NCBI RefSeq assembly: GCF_029846635.1 | Contig: NZ_JARVTG010000001.1 | Span: 3,807,001 to 3,871,000, forward strand | DNA length: 64,000 nucleotides | Direction of reading: 5' to 3' | Source: Pokkaliibacter sp. MBI-7 | Lineage (GTDB): Bacteria > Pseudomonadota > Gammaproteobacteria > Pseudomonadales > Balneatricaceae | Part shown: positions 25,872-33,928 of the stretch, piece by piece | How positions within the stretch are numbered: position 1 is the stretch's first letter | How the letters are laid out: the number at the start of each line of letters is the position of its first letter | The notes under the pieces: generated by a model | Database searches by the model: none | What the model was told of the DNA's origin: nothing | The model's input: only the letters and a program-made list of their open reading frames with translations | Translations under genes and position numbers: made by a program

Positions 25872-26936
25872 TTAATGATCATTTGGATGCGGGTGAACAG
25901 CCCAGCGTTTGAAAAGCTTCCAAAGGTGCGGTTTAACATGGAAATAGGCTGCATTTAGGATGATAAACAGCAAAACCATTATCCATTCTTTCGCTCCTGT
26001 TAGCTCTAGTACCAAACCTAAGCCCGAGGTAGATGTAGCTAAAATCAAGACAGCTACTAATGCTCGCTTGGCAGGAAGTCCTGCATTCAGGAAAAGATGG
26101 TGGATATGTTGGCGGTCAGCCTGAAATGGGGATTTTCCTTGCTTTAGCCGTGTGCGAATAACCTCAAGGATATCCATAAAAGGCAGAGAAATGACCCAGA
26201 ATGCTGAGATTGGGCTTATATAGCGTGAGGGTGACTGAGTCGCATTTATTAACAGCCATGCGATGGTGAAACCTACAAACATAACACCGGCATCACCCAT
26301 GAAAACCTTTCTCTCGAAGGGCCATAAGCCCAGGTTAAGGATCAGGTAAGGTATCAGAGCGACAATTACGATCAGTGCCAATAAGCAAAGATCAGTGTTC
26401 CCGCGTATAAAAAGTAGAAGACAGATTTGTGCAAGTGCAATCAACGCTACCGAGCCTGCCAGACCGTCGATGCCGTCGATCATGTTGAAGGCATTGATGC
26501 TGCCAATAATGGCAAAGACACCAATGACGTAGCCCAGTCCACCTACATTAAAGGCCCCTAATATCGGGAACTCTCCTAGATAAGACACTGGGTATTGAGC
26601 CAGTACCAGCATTAGCAGACTGACCGCTGCCTGGACAAGTAATCTGGATTTGGCCGAGAGCTCTTTTAAATCATCCAGTGCACCTGTCAGGACCATTATG
26701 GAAACGCCAAGAATGTATAACCCCTGATACTGCCAGTCGACGTCCATGAAAAGAACAGGGGCCAGCATTCCAAGATACACCGACAGTCCGCCGATGTTGG
26801 GGACATGTCCGTGATGGACCGTTCTGGCATTGGGAATGTCAACAAAGCCTAGGCGCGTGGACAAGGGGCGAAGCATCAGAAGGGCAACAAAGGCCGTTGC
26901 CAGTGTCGTAACCGTTATGCTGAGAAAGTATTCCAT
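25872..26936 (-). CDS. wecA: WecA-like polyprenyl-phosphate GlcNAc-1-phosphate transferase
   Basis: This 354-residue multi-spanning enzyme belongs to the polyprenyl-phosphate sugar-1-phosphate transferase family. It has VDIPNARTVHHGHVPNIGG near the N-terminus, LTGALDDLKELSA (the DDxxD-like site), NAFNMIDGIDGLAGS (catalytic NxxNxxDGxDGL) and a cytoplasmic loop near the end with FQADRQHIHHLFLNAG (HIHH). It loads the first sugar phosphate onto undecaprenyl phosphate. The ATG at 26934-26936, with GGAG 11 bases upstream, gives the normal family length; a 38-residue longer reading would run back through the ops element. It is the first gene after ops. Other N-acetylhexosamine donors cannot be excluded. 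Confidence 0.88.
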   Translation of the reverse strand: MEYFLSITVTTLATAFVALLMLRPLSTRLGFVDIPNARTVHHGHVPNIGGLSVYLGMLAPVLFMDVDWQYQGLYILGVSIMVLTGALDDLKELSAKSRLLVQAAVSLLMLVLAQYPVSYLGEFPILGAFNVGGLGYVIGVFAIIGSINAFNMIDGIDGLAGSVALIALAQICLLLFIRGNTDLCLLALIVIVALIPYLILNLGLWPFERKVFMGDAGVMFVGFTIAWLLINATQSPSRYISPISAFWVISLPFMDILEVIRTRLKQGKSPFQADRQHIHHLFLNAGLPAKRALVAVLILATSTSGLGLVLELTGAKEWIMVLLFIILNAAYFHVKPHLWKLFKRWAVHPHPNDH

Positions 26937-26986
26937 GTTGCTAGCCGCTCCATATCCTATGAGTTGCAGACAACTACCATTTAGGT

Positions 26987-26997
26987 ACGCTACCGCC
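26987..26997 (-). promoter_or_regulatory. ops element (RfaH recruitment site)
   Basis: On the minus strand this reads GGCGGTAGCGT, identical to the core of the E. coli ops/JUMPstart element. It lies 50 bases upstream of the wecA-like start and 89 bases after the rfaH stop. In E. coli RNA polymerase pauses at ops and RfaH binds the exposed non-template strand. Confidence 0.85.
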
Positions 26998-27016
26998 CTT
27001 GGATTTTGCGTTGCTT

Positions 27017-27062
27017 TCCAAAAAACGTACAAAATGAACCCCATGACCAAGAGGTCTTGGGG
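27017..27062 (-). terminator. Probable intrinsic terminator of rfaH
   Basis: CCCCATGACC (27039-27048) and GGTCTTGGGG (27053-27062) pair with one mismatch around a 4-base loop. On the minus strand the stem is followed by a broken T-rich stretch that includes a run of six T. It sits between rfaH and ops, and no clear promoter is visible between it and ops. Confidence 0.5.
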
Positions 27063-27086
27063 TGTATGTATTCAGCACTGCATTTG

Positions 27087-27593
27087 TTACAGGTGCGTTA
27101 TAGCCTGTATCGGTAAGCAGATATGCTGTGGTCTATTCAAAATGTTGAGCAGGACGATAACCCGCTCTTCGCCACTTCGTGCAGTAAATAGGGCTTCCAG
27201 TTCTTTAAAGCAGCCGTCAACAATACGGATCCTCTCGCCCTCTACAAACGATATTGGCGTGGACAGTTTCTGTCCGCTGGCCATGCATGAGCGTAGGTCG
27301 CTGACTATTTGGTCTGGCACAGGAAGAGGGGTGCCATTGAAGGTCACCATTTTGGATACGCCGCGAGTTGAACGAATCGGATACCAGTTGTCCTCGATAC
27401 CATTCAGTGAGATGAACAGATAGTGAGGAAACAGAGGCTCTGTCACCCATTGAGGGCCGTTTTTTCGCGCTTTTTCGACTTTTATGGTCGGGTGAAAGCA
27501 CTCATAGCCCTGATTACGCAGGTGGAGTTCTGCTCTGAAGCTCTCTCGAGGCTTGCATTGGATGAGGTACCATCGGGTCGCTGCAACTTCCAT
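27087..27593 (-). CDS. rfaH: RfaH-type transcription antitermination protein
   Basis: This 168-residue NusG paralogue has WYLIQCKPRESFRAELHL at the N-terminus, and TEPLFPHYLFISL closely matches the E. coli RfaH segment. The C-terminal domain has DGCFKELEALFT and GEERVIVLLNILNR, again RfaH-like rather than NusG-like. E52 and R144 sit where E. coli RfaH has the salt bridge (E48, R138) that keeps the two domains together until ops is met. The ATG at 27591-27593 is preferred to an upstream TTG. It lies directly before the operon it should control, unlike E. coli, where rfaH is unlinked. It should suppress polarity across the polysaccharide genes. Confidence 0.88.
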   Translation of the reverse strand: MEVAATRWYLIQCKPRESFRAELHLRNQGYECFHPTIKVEKARKNGPQWVTEPLFPHYLFISLNGIEDNWYPIRSTRGVSKMVTFNGTPLPVPDQIVSDLRSCMASGQKLSTPISFVEGERIRIVDGCFKELEALFTARSGEERVIVLLNILNRPQHICLPIQAITHL

Positions 27594-28367
27594 ACGCTTC
27601 CATTCTCTGATGTTGTTCTTACTGAACAACCGAAACTTTGCTTATGTGCCAACGGCCATAACACTATCCCAGTACCGACTGAGCGCATTGTAACGAAGTG
27701 TCATGCTCTCGTCACCAGCTGTGATTGTTGTTACCCCGGAGAGCTTAACTTTTCAAACGGCAGGGGCCAATCAAATTTTTTTCAAAATCTTTACACTTTG
27801 AGTTTTTCTATGTCTCGATATGGTGCACTAATCTGCGCTGAAAAAGTGCGCTTAGGTCTGTGTCTTTTGTGCTCGCTTGATGCCTGTTGGCCTTGCTCTG
27901 TGAGTGCTTGCTATACCTAGGTACTTAGCAAGCTGTTTGCCAACTTGCTGTGTAGAGTGTCTGGTGAGCTGTAAATGATTAATCTGTATCTGCTGTGCGA
28001 TACAAATCGACTAAATTTTGTTTTCTGTAGGGTGCGTTGATGGCACTACTTGATGAGAAATGGTCACGTTCTTAACGGGCTGACACTGATCAGATGATCA
28101 TCAAAGGAAACTGATCAGCTGCCCTTTCATTCTTCGGTGTCTGAGCTTTTTCTGAAGAGTTGCCTGAGACTTTTTATTGCTGCCACAGTGAGGATAGGTC
28201 AGGCAGTAAGGGATGGATGCAAATGATTAGCTTGTTCGTCATGTTGTATTCCATATCTCTCTAACTGATAAACCTCAGACTAAAAAGGGTTTGTTCATGT
28301 TTGCACTAGGATAAGGCGAAATGTTGGAGCCTTTGCTCCATCACGTGCAGCGTAAGAGCAGAAATCA
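27594..28367. other. 774-base stretch without a recognisable gene, between pilU and rfaH
   Basis: I see no credible protein gene. It must hold the rfaH promoter, but no clean -35/-10 pair stands out. Features present: a small stem TGGAGC/GCTCCA at 28325-28340 just after pilU (a weak terminator candidate), two CTGATCAG palindromes near 28086 and 28112, and an inverted repeat at 27906-27933. A plus-strand open frame at 27423-27920 overlaps rfaH and has no family features. Confidence 0.5.
27906..27933. other. Inverted repeat with nested palindrome
   Basis: GCTTGCTA and TAGCAAGC flank 12 bases that contain the palindrome TACCTAGGTA. No T-run follows on either strand. It could be an operator for a dimeric regulator or an RNA structure. 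It lies about 310 bases upstream of the rfaH start. Confidence 0.35.
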
Positions 28368-29498
28368 TCACTCCACTTCAAATGCCGGTGGTTTGCCGCC
28401 TGAATTAAACTCCGGCATTTTTCGATCCGCCATACCCTGGCCGTCTTTAAGAAACTTGATCATCAGACGCATGTTGTTTGGCGAATCAGCATTACGCATG
28501 GCAGTCTCTTCCGTAATCTTGCCTTCCTTAAACAGATTGAAGATGGACTGGTCGAAGGTCATCATGCCGATGTGGTTGGACTTGGCCATAATGTCTTTCA
28601 GCTCACCAATCTCTCCTCGCTTGACCAGCTCGCTGACACTGGAGGTTCGCAACAGGATCTCGAAGGCTGCACAGCGTTTACCATCAACAGTTGGTAGCAG
28701 ACGCTGTGACACGAAGGCGCGAATATTCAATGAAAGGTCGTGCTGAATCTGGCGGTGGCGGTCTTCAGGGAAGAAGTTGAGAATGCGGTCCAGTGCCTGG
28801 TTGGCGTTATTGGCATGCAACGTCGACAGTGTAAGGTGACCCGTTTCGGCAAAGGCCAGCGCATATTCCATCGTGTCACGGTCACGAATCTCGCCGATCA
28901 AGATGAGGTCTGGCGCTTGTCGCAGTGTATTCTTCAACGCCTCGGCATAACTATGGGTATCCATGCCTACTTCGCGCTGGTTGATGATCGATTTCTTGTG
29001 GCGGTGCAGGTATTCGATCGGATCCTCAATGGAGATGATATGACCGGCGTGATTACTGTTGCGGTGATCGATAAGTGCTGCCAGAGAGGTTGATTTGCCG
29101 GAGCCAGTGGAGCCGACAAACAGCACCAGGCCTTGTTTGTCCAAGATGACTTCGCGGAGTACAGGTGGAAGACCCAGTTCGTCAAACTGAGGAATCACGG
29201 TCTTGATGTTACGTATCACCGCGCCAATCTGACCACGCTGAATAAAAAGGTTGACCCTGAAGCGGCCGACTCCGGGGACTGACAAAGCAAAGTTCAGTTC
29301 CTGCTGCAACTGGAACTCGTCAATTTGAGGTTGAGACATCACCGCAAAAAGTAGCTGTTTAACCTCATCAGGGCTGACGGCATCGGCCATCGCAGTGAGG
29401 ACACCATTGAATTTGACGCTTGGAGGCGCGCCTGGAGACAGGTAAAGGTCTGAGCCGTCGTCATCGACCATTTTGCGTAGTAAATCGACAAGTTCCAT
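28368..29498 (-). CDS. pilU: Type IV pilus retraction ATPase, PilU type
   Basis: This 376-residue PilT-family hexameric ATPase has Walker A VGSTGSGKSTSLAAL, an Asp box near SIEDPIEY, Walker B DLILIGEIRDRDTME and a His box HLTLSTLHANN. The C-terminal GMMTFDQSIFNLFKEGKI and NADSPNNMRLMIKF match PilU more than PilT, and the length fits PilU (about 380) rather than PilT (about 345). It assists pilus retraction in the cytoplasm at the pilus base. No pilT lies beside it in this window; in Pseudomonas the two are adjacent. Confidence 0.88.
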   Translation of the reverse strand: MELVDLLRKMVDDDGSDLYLSPGAPPSVKFNGVLTAMADAVSPDEVKQLLFAVMSQPQIDEFQLQQELNFALSVPGVGRFRVNLFIQRGQIGAVIRNIKTVIPQFDELGLPPVLREVILDKQGLVLFVGSTGSGKSTSLAALIDHRNSNHAGHIISIEDPIEYLHRHKKSIINQREVGMDTHSYAEALKNTLRQAPDLILIGEIRDRDTMEYALAFAETGHLTLSTLHANNANQALDRILNFFPEDRHRQIQHDLSLNIRAFVSQRLLPTVDGKRCAAFEILLRTSSVSELVKRGEIGELKDIMAKSNHIGMMTFDQSIFNLFKEGKITEETAMRNADSPNNMRLMIKFLKDGQGMADRKMPEFNSGGKPPAFEVE

Positions 29499-29630
29499 AG
29501 CGGAGCCTTTTCCTTATTGATTCTGAGTGCCGCAGACCTTCAGGTCATATCTCGTCGTGCGAATATACATTCAACCATCACCAGCGTGCTTGCCTGTCGC
29601 CACCGATATGATTGAGGTATTATGCCGCCT

Positions 29631-29732
29631 CGGCTCAACGGGGTGCCAACCTGCATGCAGGTGCTGAGAGGTGATCTTCTGTCACTAACCCGTCGAACCT
29701 GATCCAGATGATACTGGCGCAGGGATTTGAGT
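29631..29732 (+). promoter_or_regulatory. TPP riboswitch (THI element)
   Basis: CGGGGTGCC, GCTGAGAGG, then ACCCGTCGAACCTGATCCAG and ATACTGGCGCAGGGA are in the canonical order. It ends about 45 bases before thiB, so thiamine pyrophosphate should shut off thiBPQ. A TATTAT hexamer at 29618-29623 could be the -10 box, but its -35 is unclear. The rest of 29499-29778 shows nothing else. Confidence 0.95.
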
Positions 29733-29778
29733 CCAAGTCCGCTACTGCGCCACTTCTTTTATTTTTGGGAGATGTGGC

Positions 29779-30792
29779 ATGAATACCCGTATGTCTATCA
29801 AAGCTGTCTTACTGTGCATGGCAATGGCAAACTGTCTGCCGGTGTTTGCCGCAGGGGAGACCCTGACAGTCTACACCTATGATTCCTTCACCGCTGATTG
29901 GGGGCCTGGCCCCAAGGTCAAGACGGCCTTTGAACAGCAATGCAGTTGCACACTGAACTTCGTTGCGTTGGAGGATGGTGGCAGCATGCTGCAGCGTCTG
30001 CGTCTTGAGGGGGAAGCCACTCCCGCAGACGTCGTGCTGGGGCTGGACATGAATCTCATGGCCGATGCTGCAAAAACCGGTCTTTTCGCCCCCAGCGAGA
30101 CTGATCTTTCTGTACTTAAGTTACCGGTCAAGTGGGATGACGGTATCTTTGTGCCCTTTGACTGGGGCTACTTTGCTTTTGTCTACGACACCCAGAAACT
30201 GCCTCATCCACCCACCAGCCTGCAGGCGTTGGTGGACGCACCAGATGATCTGAAGATCATTATTGAGGATCCACGGACCAGTACCCCTGGTCTGGGTTTG
30301 CTGATGTGGGTGAAGAAGGTCTATGGCGATAAAGCCCCGGAGGCCTGGGCCAAGCTAAGCAAGAAAACGCTGGCTGTCACCAAAGGGTGGAGTGATGCCT
30401 ACTTCAATCTGTTCATGAACGGTGAAGCGCCCATGGTGTTGTCCTATAGTACCTCGCCTGCTTATCACATGGCTGTGGACAAGACGGATCGATATCAGGC
30501 CGCTGACTTCAGCGAAGGCCACTATCTTCAGGTTGAGGTTGCCGCACGCCTGAAGACCAGCAAGCATGCTGATCTCGCAAAGCAGTTCATGGCCTTTATG
30601 CTGACACCCGCATTCCAGCAGGAGCTGCCGCTGGGGAATGTAATGTATCCAGCCGTGGACATTGGCAAGGCGCTGCCCGATGCCTATGGCAAGCTGATCG
30701 TCCCAGGTAAGACTTTGCTGTTTACCCCTGACGAAGTGGCCAGCGACAAAAAAGCGTGGGTTGACGAATGGCTGGAAGCAACCAGTCGTTAA
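29779..30792 (+). CDS. thiB: Thiamine ABC transporter, periplasmic binding protein
   Basis: This 337-residue protein starts with a signal peptide (LLCMAMANCLPVFAAGETL, cleavage after FAA). LTVYTYDSFTADWGPGPKVK and FEQQCSCTLNFVALEDG match ThiB, and SYSTSPAYHMA and FSEGHYLQVE lie in the ligand-binding lobes. GGGAG stands 7 bases before the ATG. Gene order thiB-thiP-thiQ behind a TPP riboswitch settles the function: periplasmic capture of thiamine or its phosphates for the ThiPQ importer. Confidence 0.95.
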   Translation: MNTRMSIKAVLLCMAMANCLPVFAAGETLTVYTYDSFTADWGPGPKVKTAFEQQCSCTLNFVALEDGGSMLQRLRLEGEATPADVVLGLDMNLMADAAKTGLFAPSETDLSVLKLPVKWDDGIFVPFDWGYFAFVYDTQKLPHPPTSLQALVDAPDDLKIIIEDPRTSTPGLGLLMWVKKVYGDKAPEAWAKLSKKTLAVTKGWSDAYFNLFMNGEAPMVLSYSTSPAYHMAVDKTDRYQAADFSEGHYLQVEVAARLKTSKHADLAKQFMAFMLTPAFQQELPLGNVMYPAVDIGKALPDAYGKLIVPGKTLLFTPDEVASDKKAWVDEWLEATSR

Positions 30793-30814
30793 GGATGCTG
30801 AAGACAACCACTAC

Positions 30815-32446
30815 GTGAGCAATCCCCCATTTTCTCATCCGCGCTGGGTCACACTGCCCGGTATGGTGGCGGCGCTAGTGCTGATCCTGATCGTTGTGTC
30901 GGCGATGCTGGCGCTGGTATGGATGTCACCGGCGCTACCATGGGCATCACTGTGGCAGGATGCCTATCTGCAGCGCATAGTGCGTTTCAGTCTGTGGCAG
31001 GCAACCTTGTCGTCCTTGTTGGTTGTGTTGCTTGCAATACCTCTGGCCCGAGCTTTGCTGCGTCGTCCTGCCTGGCCGGGGCGCAAGCTGCTGCTGAGGA
31101 TAATGGAACTGACACTGGTGCTGCCCCCTATTGTGGTGGTGTTTGGTCTGGTCGCGGTGCATGGGCGTCAGGGATGGCTACCGCAGCTACTCTCTGGGCT
31201 GGGCTGGCAGCCTCCTAACTATCTTTATGGTCTGGGTGGCATCCTGCTGGCGCATATTTTCTACAATCTTCCTTTGTGCGCGCGATTGTTGTTACAGGAG
31301 CTGGAGCGTATTCCTTCACAGCACTGGCGTCTGGCTGCCCAGCTTGGCCTCAGTAGTCGAGGCGTGTGGCTGATGCTGGAGTGGCCTGTCGTGCGACGAG
31401 CATTGCCACGATTACTGGCGCTGGTTTTCACTCTGTGTTTTACCAGCTTTGTCATCGTGATGACGTTAGGCGGCGGGCCTCGTGCTACTACGCTTGAAGT
31501 CGCTATCTATCAGGCGCTGCGTTTCGATATGGATATTGGTCGTGCAGCCTTGCTGGCCATACTGCAACTGCTCATCTGCGCCTTGCTGTGGGTTGTTTCG
31601 GGACGTCTGGGCGGGATGCCGTCATTAACTCCCTATACGCTTTATCGACATTGGCCTCGTGCCGACAGTCTGGGCAGCAGCCGCTATGTCGATAGCGGCT
31701 GGATTGGGATGTTGTGGCTACTGTTGCTACCGCCATTGCTGGCCGTGGTGCTCAACGGATTGGGAGGCATCTGGTTGATGCTGGGGCGACATGAACTGTG
31801 GGCTGCCTGGTGGTTGAGTATCAAGCTGGCATTGGTTGCGGGAGGGTTGGCAACGATAGTCGCAACGCTTCTGCTCAGTGCTGCGGGGGGCTATGCCCGT
31901 CGGGGAGATCAGCGTATAAGTGCGTTGACAGAGGTCAGTGGCCACCTGACGTTGCTAATTCCTGCAATGGTGCTGGGTACGGGCTGGTTTGTATTGCTTC
32001 GCCCCTGGGTATCCCTGACCGAGCAAGGCTACAGTCTGGTGGTGTTTGCCAATACCCTGATGTGCCTGCCGTTTTTGATGCAGGTTCTGCGTGGCCCTCT
32101 GAACAGTCTGGATGAGCCGAGCCGGCGGCTTGCAGATACACTGGACGTTCGGGGCTGGTATCGATGGCGCTGGTTGCTGTGGCCACGGCTCAAACCTGCA
32201 ATGGCGCTGGCCCTTGCGTATGGAATGACATACTCCCTTGGTGATTTCTCCGTCGTCGCTTTATTTGGCAGCCCGTCGCAGCCTACATTGCCTTTGTTGT
32301 TGTACCAGCTGCTGGGTAGCTATCGGTTGAGGGAGGCAGCAGGGTGCGCTTTGCTGATGCTGCTCACTATGTTGATGATATTTTTGCTCCTGGAATGGCT
32401 TGGGCGGCGAGGCTATAGAAGTGAGCGAGGAAGGTCATCGCCGTGA
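30815..32446 (+). CDS. thiP: Thiamine ABC transporter, permease
   Basis: This protein has about 543 residues if it starts at the GTG at 30815. An in-frame TTG at 30761 inside thiB is possible but less likely. It has about 12 membrane spans in two halves, each with an EAA-type loop: EQLERIPSQHWRLAAQLG-like in the first half (LERIPSQHWRLAAQLGLSS) and SRRLADTLDVRGWYRWRW in the second. This double-length permease form is typical of ThiP. It lies 22 bases after thiB. The start codon is the main uncertainty. Confidence 0.9.
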   Translation: MSNPPFSHPRWVTLPGMVAALVLILIVVSAMLALVWMSPALPWASLWQDAYLQRIVRFSLWQATLSSLLVVLLAIPLARALLRRPAWPGRKLLLRIMELTLVLPPIVVVFGLVAVHGRQGWLPQLLSGLGWQPPNYLYGLGGILLAHIFYNLPLCARLLLQELERIPSQHWRLAAQLGLSSRGVWLMLEWPVVRRALPRLLALVFTLCFTSFVIVMTLGGGPRATTLEVAIYQALRFDMDIGRAALLAILQLLICALLWVVSGRLGGMPSLTPYTLYRHWPRADSLGSSRYVDSGWIGMLWLLLLPPLLAVVLNGLGGIWLMLGRHELWAAWWLSIKLALVAGGLATIVATLLLSAAGGYARRGDQRISALTEVSGHLTLLIPAMVLGTGWFVLLRPWVSLTEQGYSLVVFANTLMCLPFLMQVLRGPLNSLDEPSRRLADTLDVRGWYRWRWLLWPRLKPAMALALAYGMTYSLGDFSVVALFGSPSQPTLPLLLYQLLGSYRLREAAGCALLMLLTMLMIFLLLEWLGRRGYRSERGRSSP

Positions 32447-32507
32447 TTACGTTGATCATCGGCCTGCTGCCTGGCAGGCGCGACACTCGGTTTGAGGACA
32501 GTGAATA

Positions 32508-33152
32508 GTGTTGGTGCTACGGCAGCTTGCGTTTGACTACCCTGAGCAAGATTACTGCTTTGATATGAACCTCATAGCTGGTCAGTGTCTGGCGGTGCAG
32601 GGGCCAAGCGGTGCAGGCAAGTCGACGTTGCTTAATCTGATCGCCGGATTTCTCTCTGCCAGCTCGGGAGAGATTGGCTGGCTGACGGACGGCTCGTTGA
32701 TCTGCTGGAATTCGTTGCTCCCCTGGCAGAGGCCTGTCACTACGGTGTTTCAGGAACATAATCTGTTCGAGCATCTGCCATTGTGGGCCAATATCGGTAT
32801 GGGGCTGCATCCGGGCTTGAAGTTGAATAGCGTGCAACGCCAGCATATTGAGCAGGTGTTGGATGATGTTGGTCTGGCAGGGATGGCGGACCGCCTGCCG
32901 GGGGCGCTTTCGGGTGGCCAGCGCCAGCGTGTAGCACTGGCCAGAGCCTGGTTACGGCAGAAGCCTCTGCTGCTGCTGGATGAGCCTTTCACCGGACTGG
33001 ATGTTCATACCCGAGAGCAAATGTGGGCAGGCGTAAAGCGGCAGTGTGCGGCGGGTGTCGCGGTCCTGCTGGTCAGTCATGACAGTGAGGACCTGGACGC
33101 ATTGGCGGATAAGCGTCTGCGTCTGGAAAAGGGCATGCTGGTAGCATCCTGA
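32508..33152 (+). CDS. thiQ: Thiamine ABC transporter, ATP-binding protein
   Basis: This 214-residue ATPase has Walker A QGPSGAGKSTLLNLI (about 33-47), ABC signature LSGGQRQRVALARAWL and Walker B PLLLLDEPFTGLD. The switch His is in VSHDSEDLDALAD. GAGGA lies 9 bases before the GTG start; the next two codons (TTG, GTG) are also possible starts. It powers ThiP. The short length, about 215 residues without a regulatory tail, fits ThiQ. Confidence 0.93.
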   Translation: MLVLRQLAFDYPEQDYCFDMNLIAGQCLAVQGPSGAGKSTLLNLIAGFLSASSGEIGWLTDGSLICWNSLLPWQRPVTTVFQEHNLFEHLPLWANIGMGLHPGLKLNSVQRQHIEQVLDDVGLAGMADRLPGALSGGQRQRVALARAWLRQKPLLLLDEPFTGLDVHTREQMWAGVKRQCAAGVAVLLVSHDSEDLDALADKRLRLEKGMLVAS

Positions 33153-33289
33153 AATAAAGATTCAGGAAGTTTGGCAGTAGAATCGCCGCAACCATACTCA
33201 GGGTGACGTCAACGGCAGTCGATTGATTGGCCCTCGCGAGCAAGAGCGTGAGTCGCGTTCTTGGATCGCTCCCCAGCTGAGGGTATTCG

Positions 33290-33691
33290 ATGTTTAAAAC
33301 CTGGCTAATCCGTGTTGTTTTTCTGCTGTTGTCGCTGGCCGTCACCTACGCATACTTTCGCCCCAGACCCTGGCATTTCTCTATCGCTGACGGTGACAAA
33401 TACGCCCATGCTTCGGCGTTCTTCCTGCTGACACTGGTGATACCGCTGGTGCTGCGCTGGGCCGCACTGCGGTTATGGCTGCTGATGGTGCTGGTAGGTG
33501 TAGTCGCGGAGTTCATGCAGGGGGTGCTGTTACCTCATCGCGCTTTCAGCTACTACGATATGGCAGCCAATGTGCTGGGCGTCTCACTGGCAGTGGGAGG
33601 GATTATGGTAGTGCGGCGCCTGTGTGGAAGTGCCGAACGAAAATCCCCAGCACTTCCGGTTTCCCATCACTCCAGTCAAGATAAACGTTAG
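33290..33691 (+). CDS. VanZ-like small membrane protein
   Basis: This 133-residue protein has about four membrane spans (LIRVVFLLLSLAVTYAYF, ASAFFLLTLVIPLVL, LWLLMVLVGVVAEFMQG, MAANVLGVSLAVGGIMVV). DKYAHASAFFLLT and AEFMQGVLLPHRAFSYYDMAANVLG match the VanZ family pattern of a conserved DK-H in one helix and a D-AN-G in another. The role of chromosomal VanZ-like proteins is not known to me. Its TAG stop is part of the 4-base duplication flanking the MITE, so the last residues lie next to an insertion point. A stem or promoter is not evident upstream. Confidence 0.7.
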   Translation: MFKTWLIRVVFLLLSLAVTYAYFRPRPWHFSIADGDKYAHASAFFLLTLVIPLVLRWAALRLWLLMVLVGVVAEFMQGVLLPHRAFSYYDMAANVLGVSLAVGGIMVVRRLCGSAERKSPALPVSHHSSQDKR

Positions 33692-33904
33692 CAGGCTGTT
33701 GAAAAACGTTATCGCGGCCGCCGAGACAAGGAAATACCCCGAGGGCACAAGAAACAGGCGAAAAAGCGGAGTTTAGTGAACTCAATGAGCATTTGACTCG
33801 CTTTGCTCGCCCCTTCGGGACCGTGCTAAAGCACGTTCAGCCTTCGGCTGTGAGCCTGTTTTTGACGCGGTATTCGGCAACGCAGATAGCCTTTCAACGA
33901 CCTG
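33692..33904. mobile_element. MITE-like element with terminal inverted repeats and TTAG duplication
   Basis: The left end CAGGCTGTTGAAA and the reverse complement of the right end, CAGGTCGTTGAAA, match at 11 of 13 bases. TTAG occurs directly outside both ends (33688-33691 and 33905-33908), as a 4-base target duplication fitting the YTAR target of IS5-family elements. The 213-base body codes for nothing credible and has small hairpins (CCCCTTCGGG, GTGCTAAAGCAC, AGCCTTCGGCT). The ends resemble a MITE family common in marine gammaproteobacteria. Confidence 0.75.
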
Positions 33905-33928
33905 TTAGGTGCCTCCTCGAAGGGGGGC

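Noticed and set aside
27423..27920. 165-codon plus-strand frame
   Set aside because: Overlaps rfaH on the opposite strand and has Cys/Leu-rich random composition.
28321..28746. 141-codon plus-strand frame
   Set aside because: Antisense to the 3' part of pilU; Ser/Arg-rich shadow.
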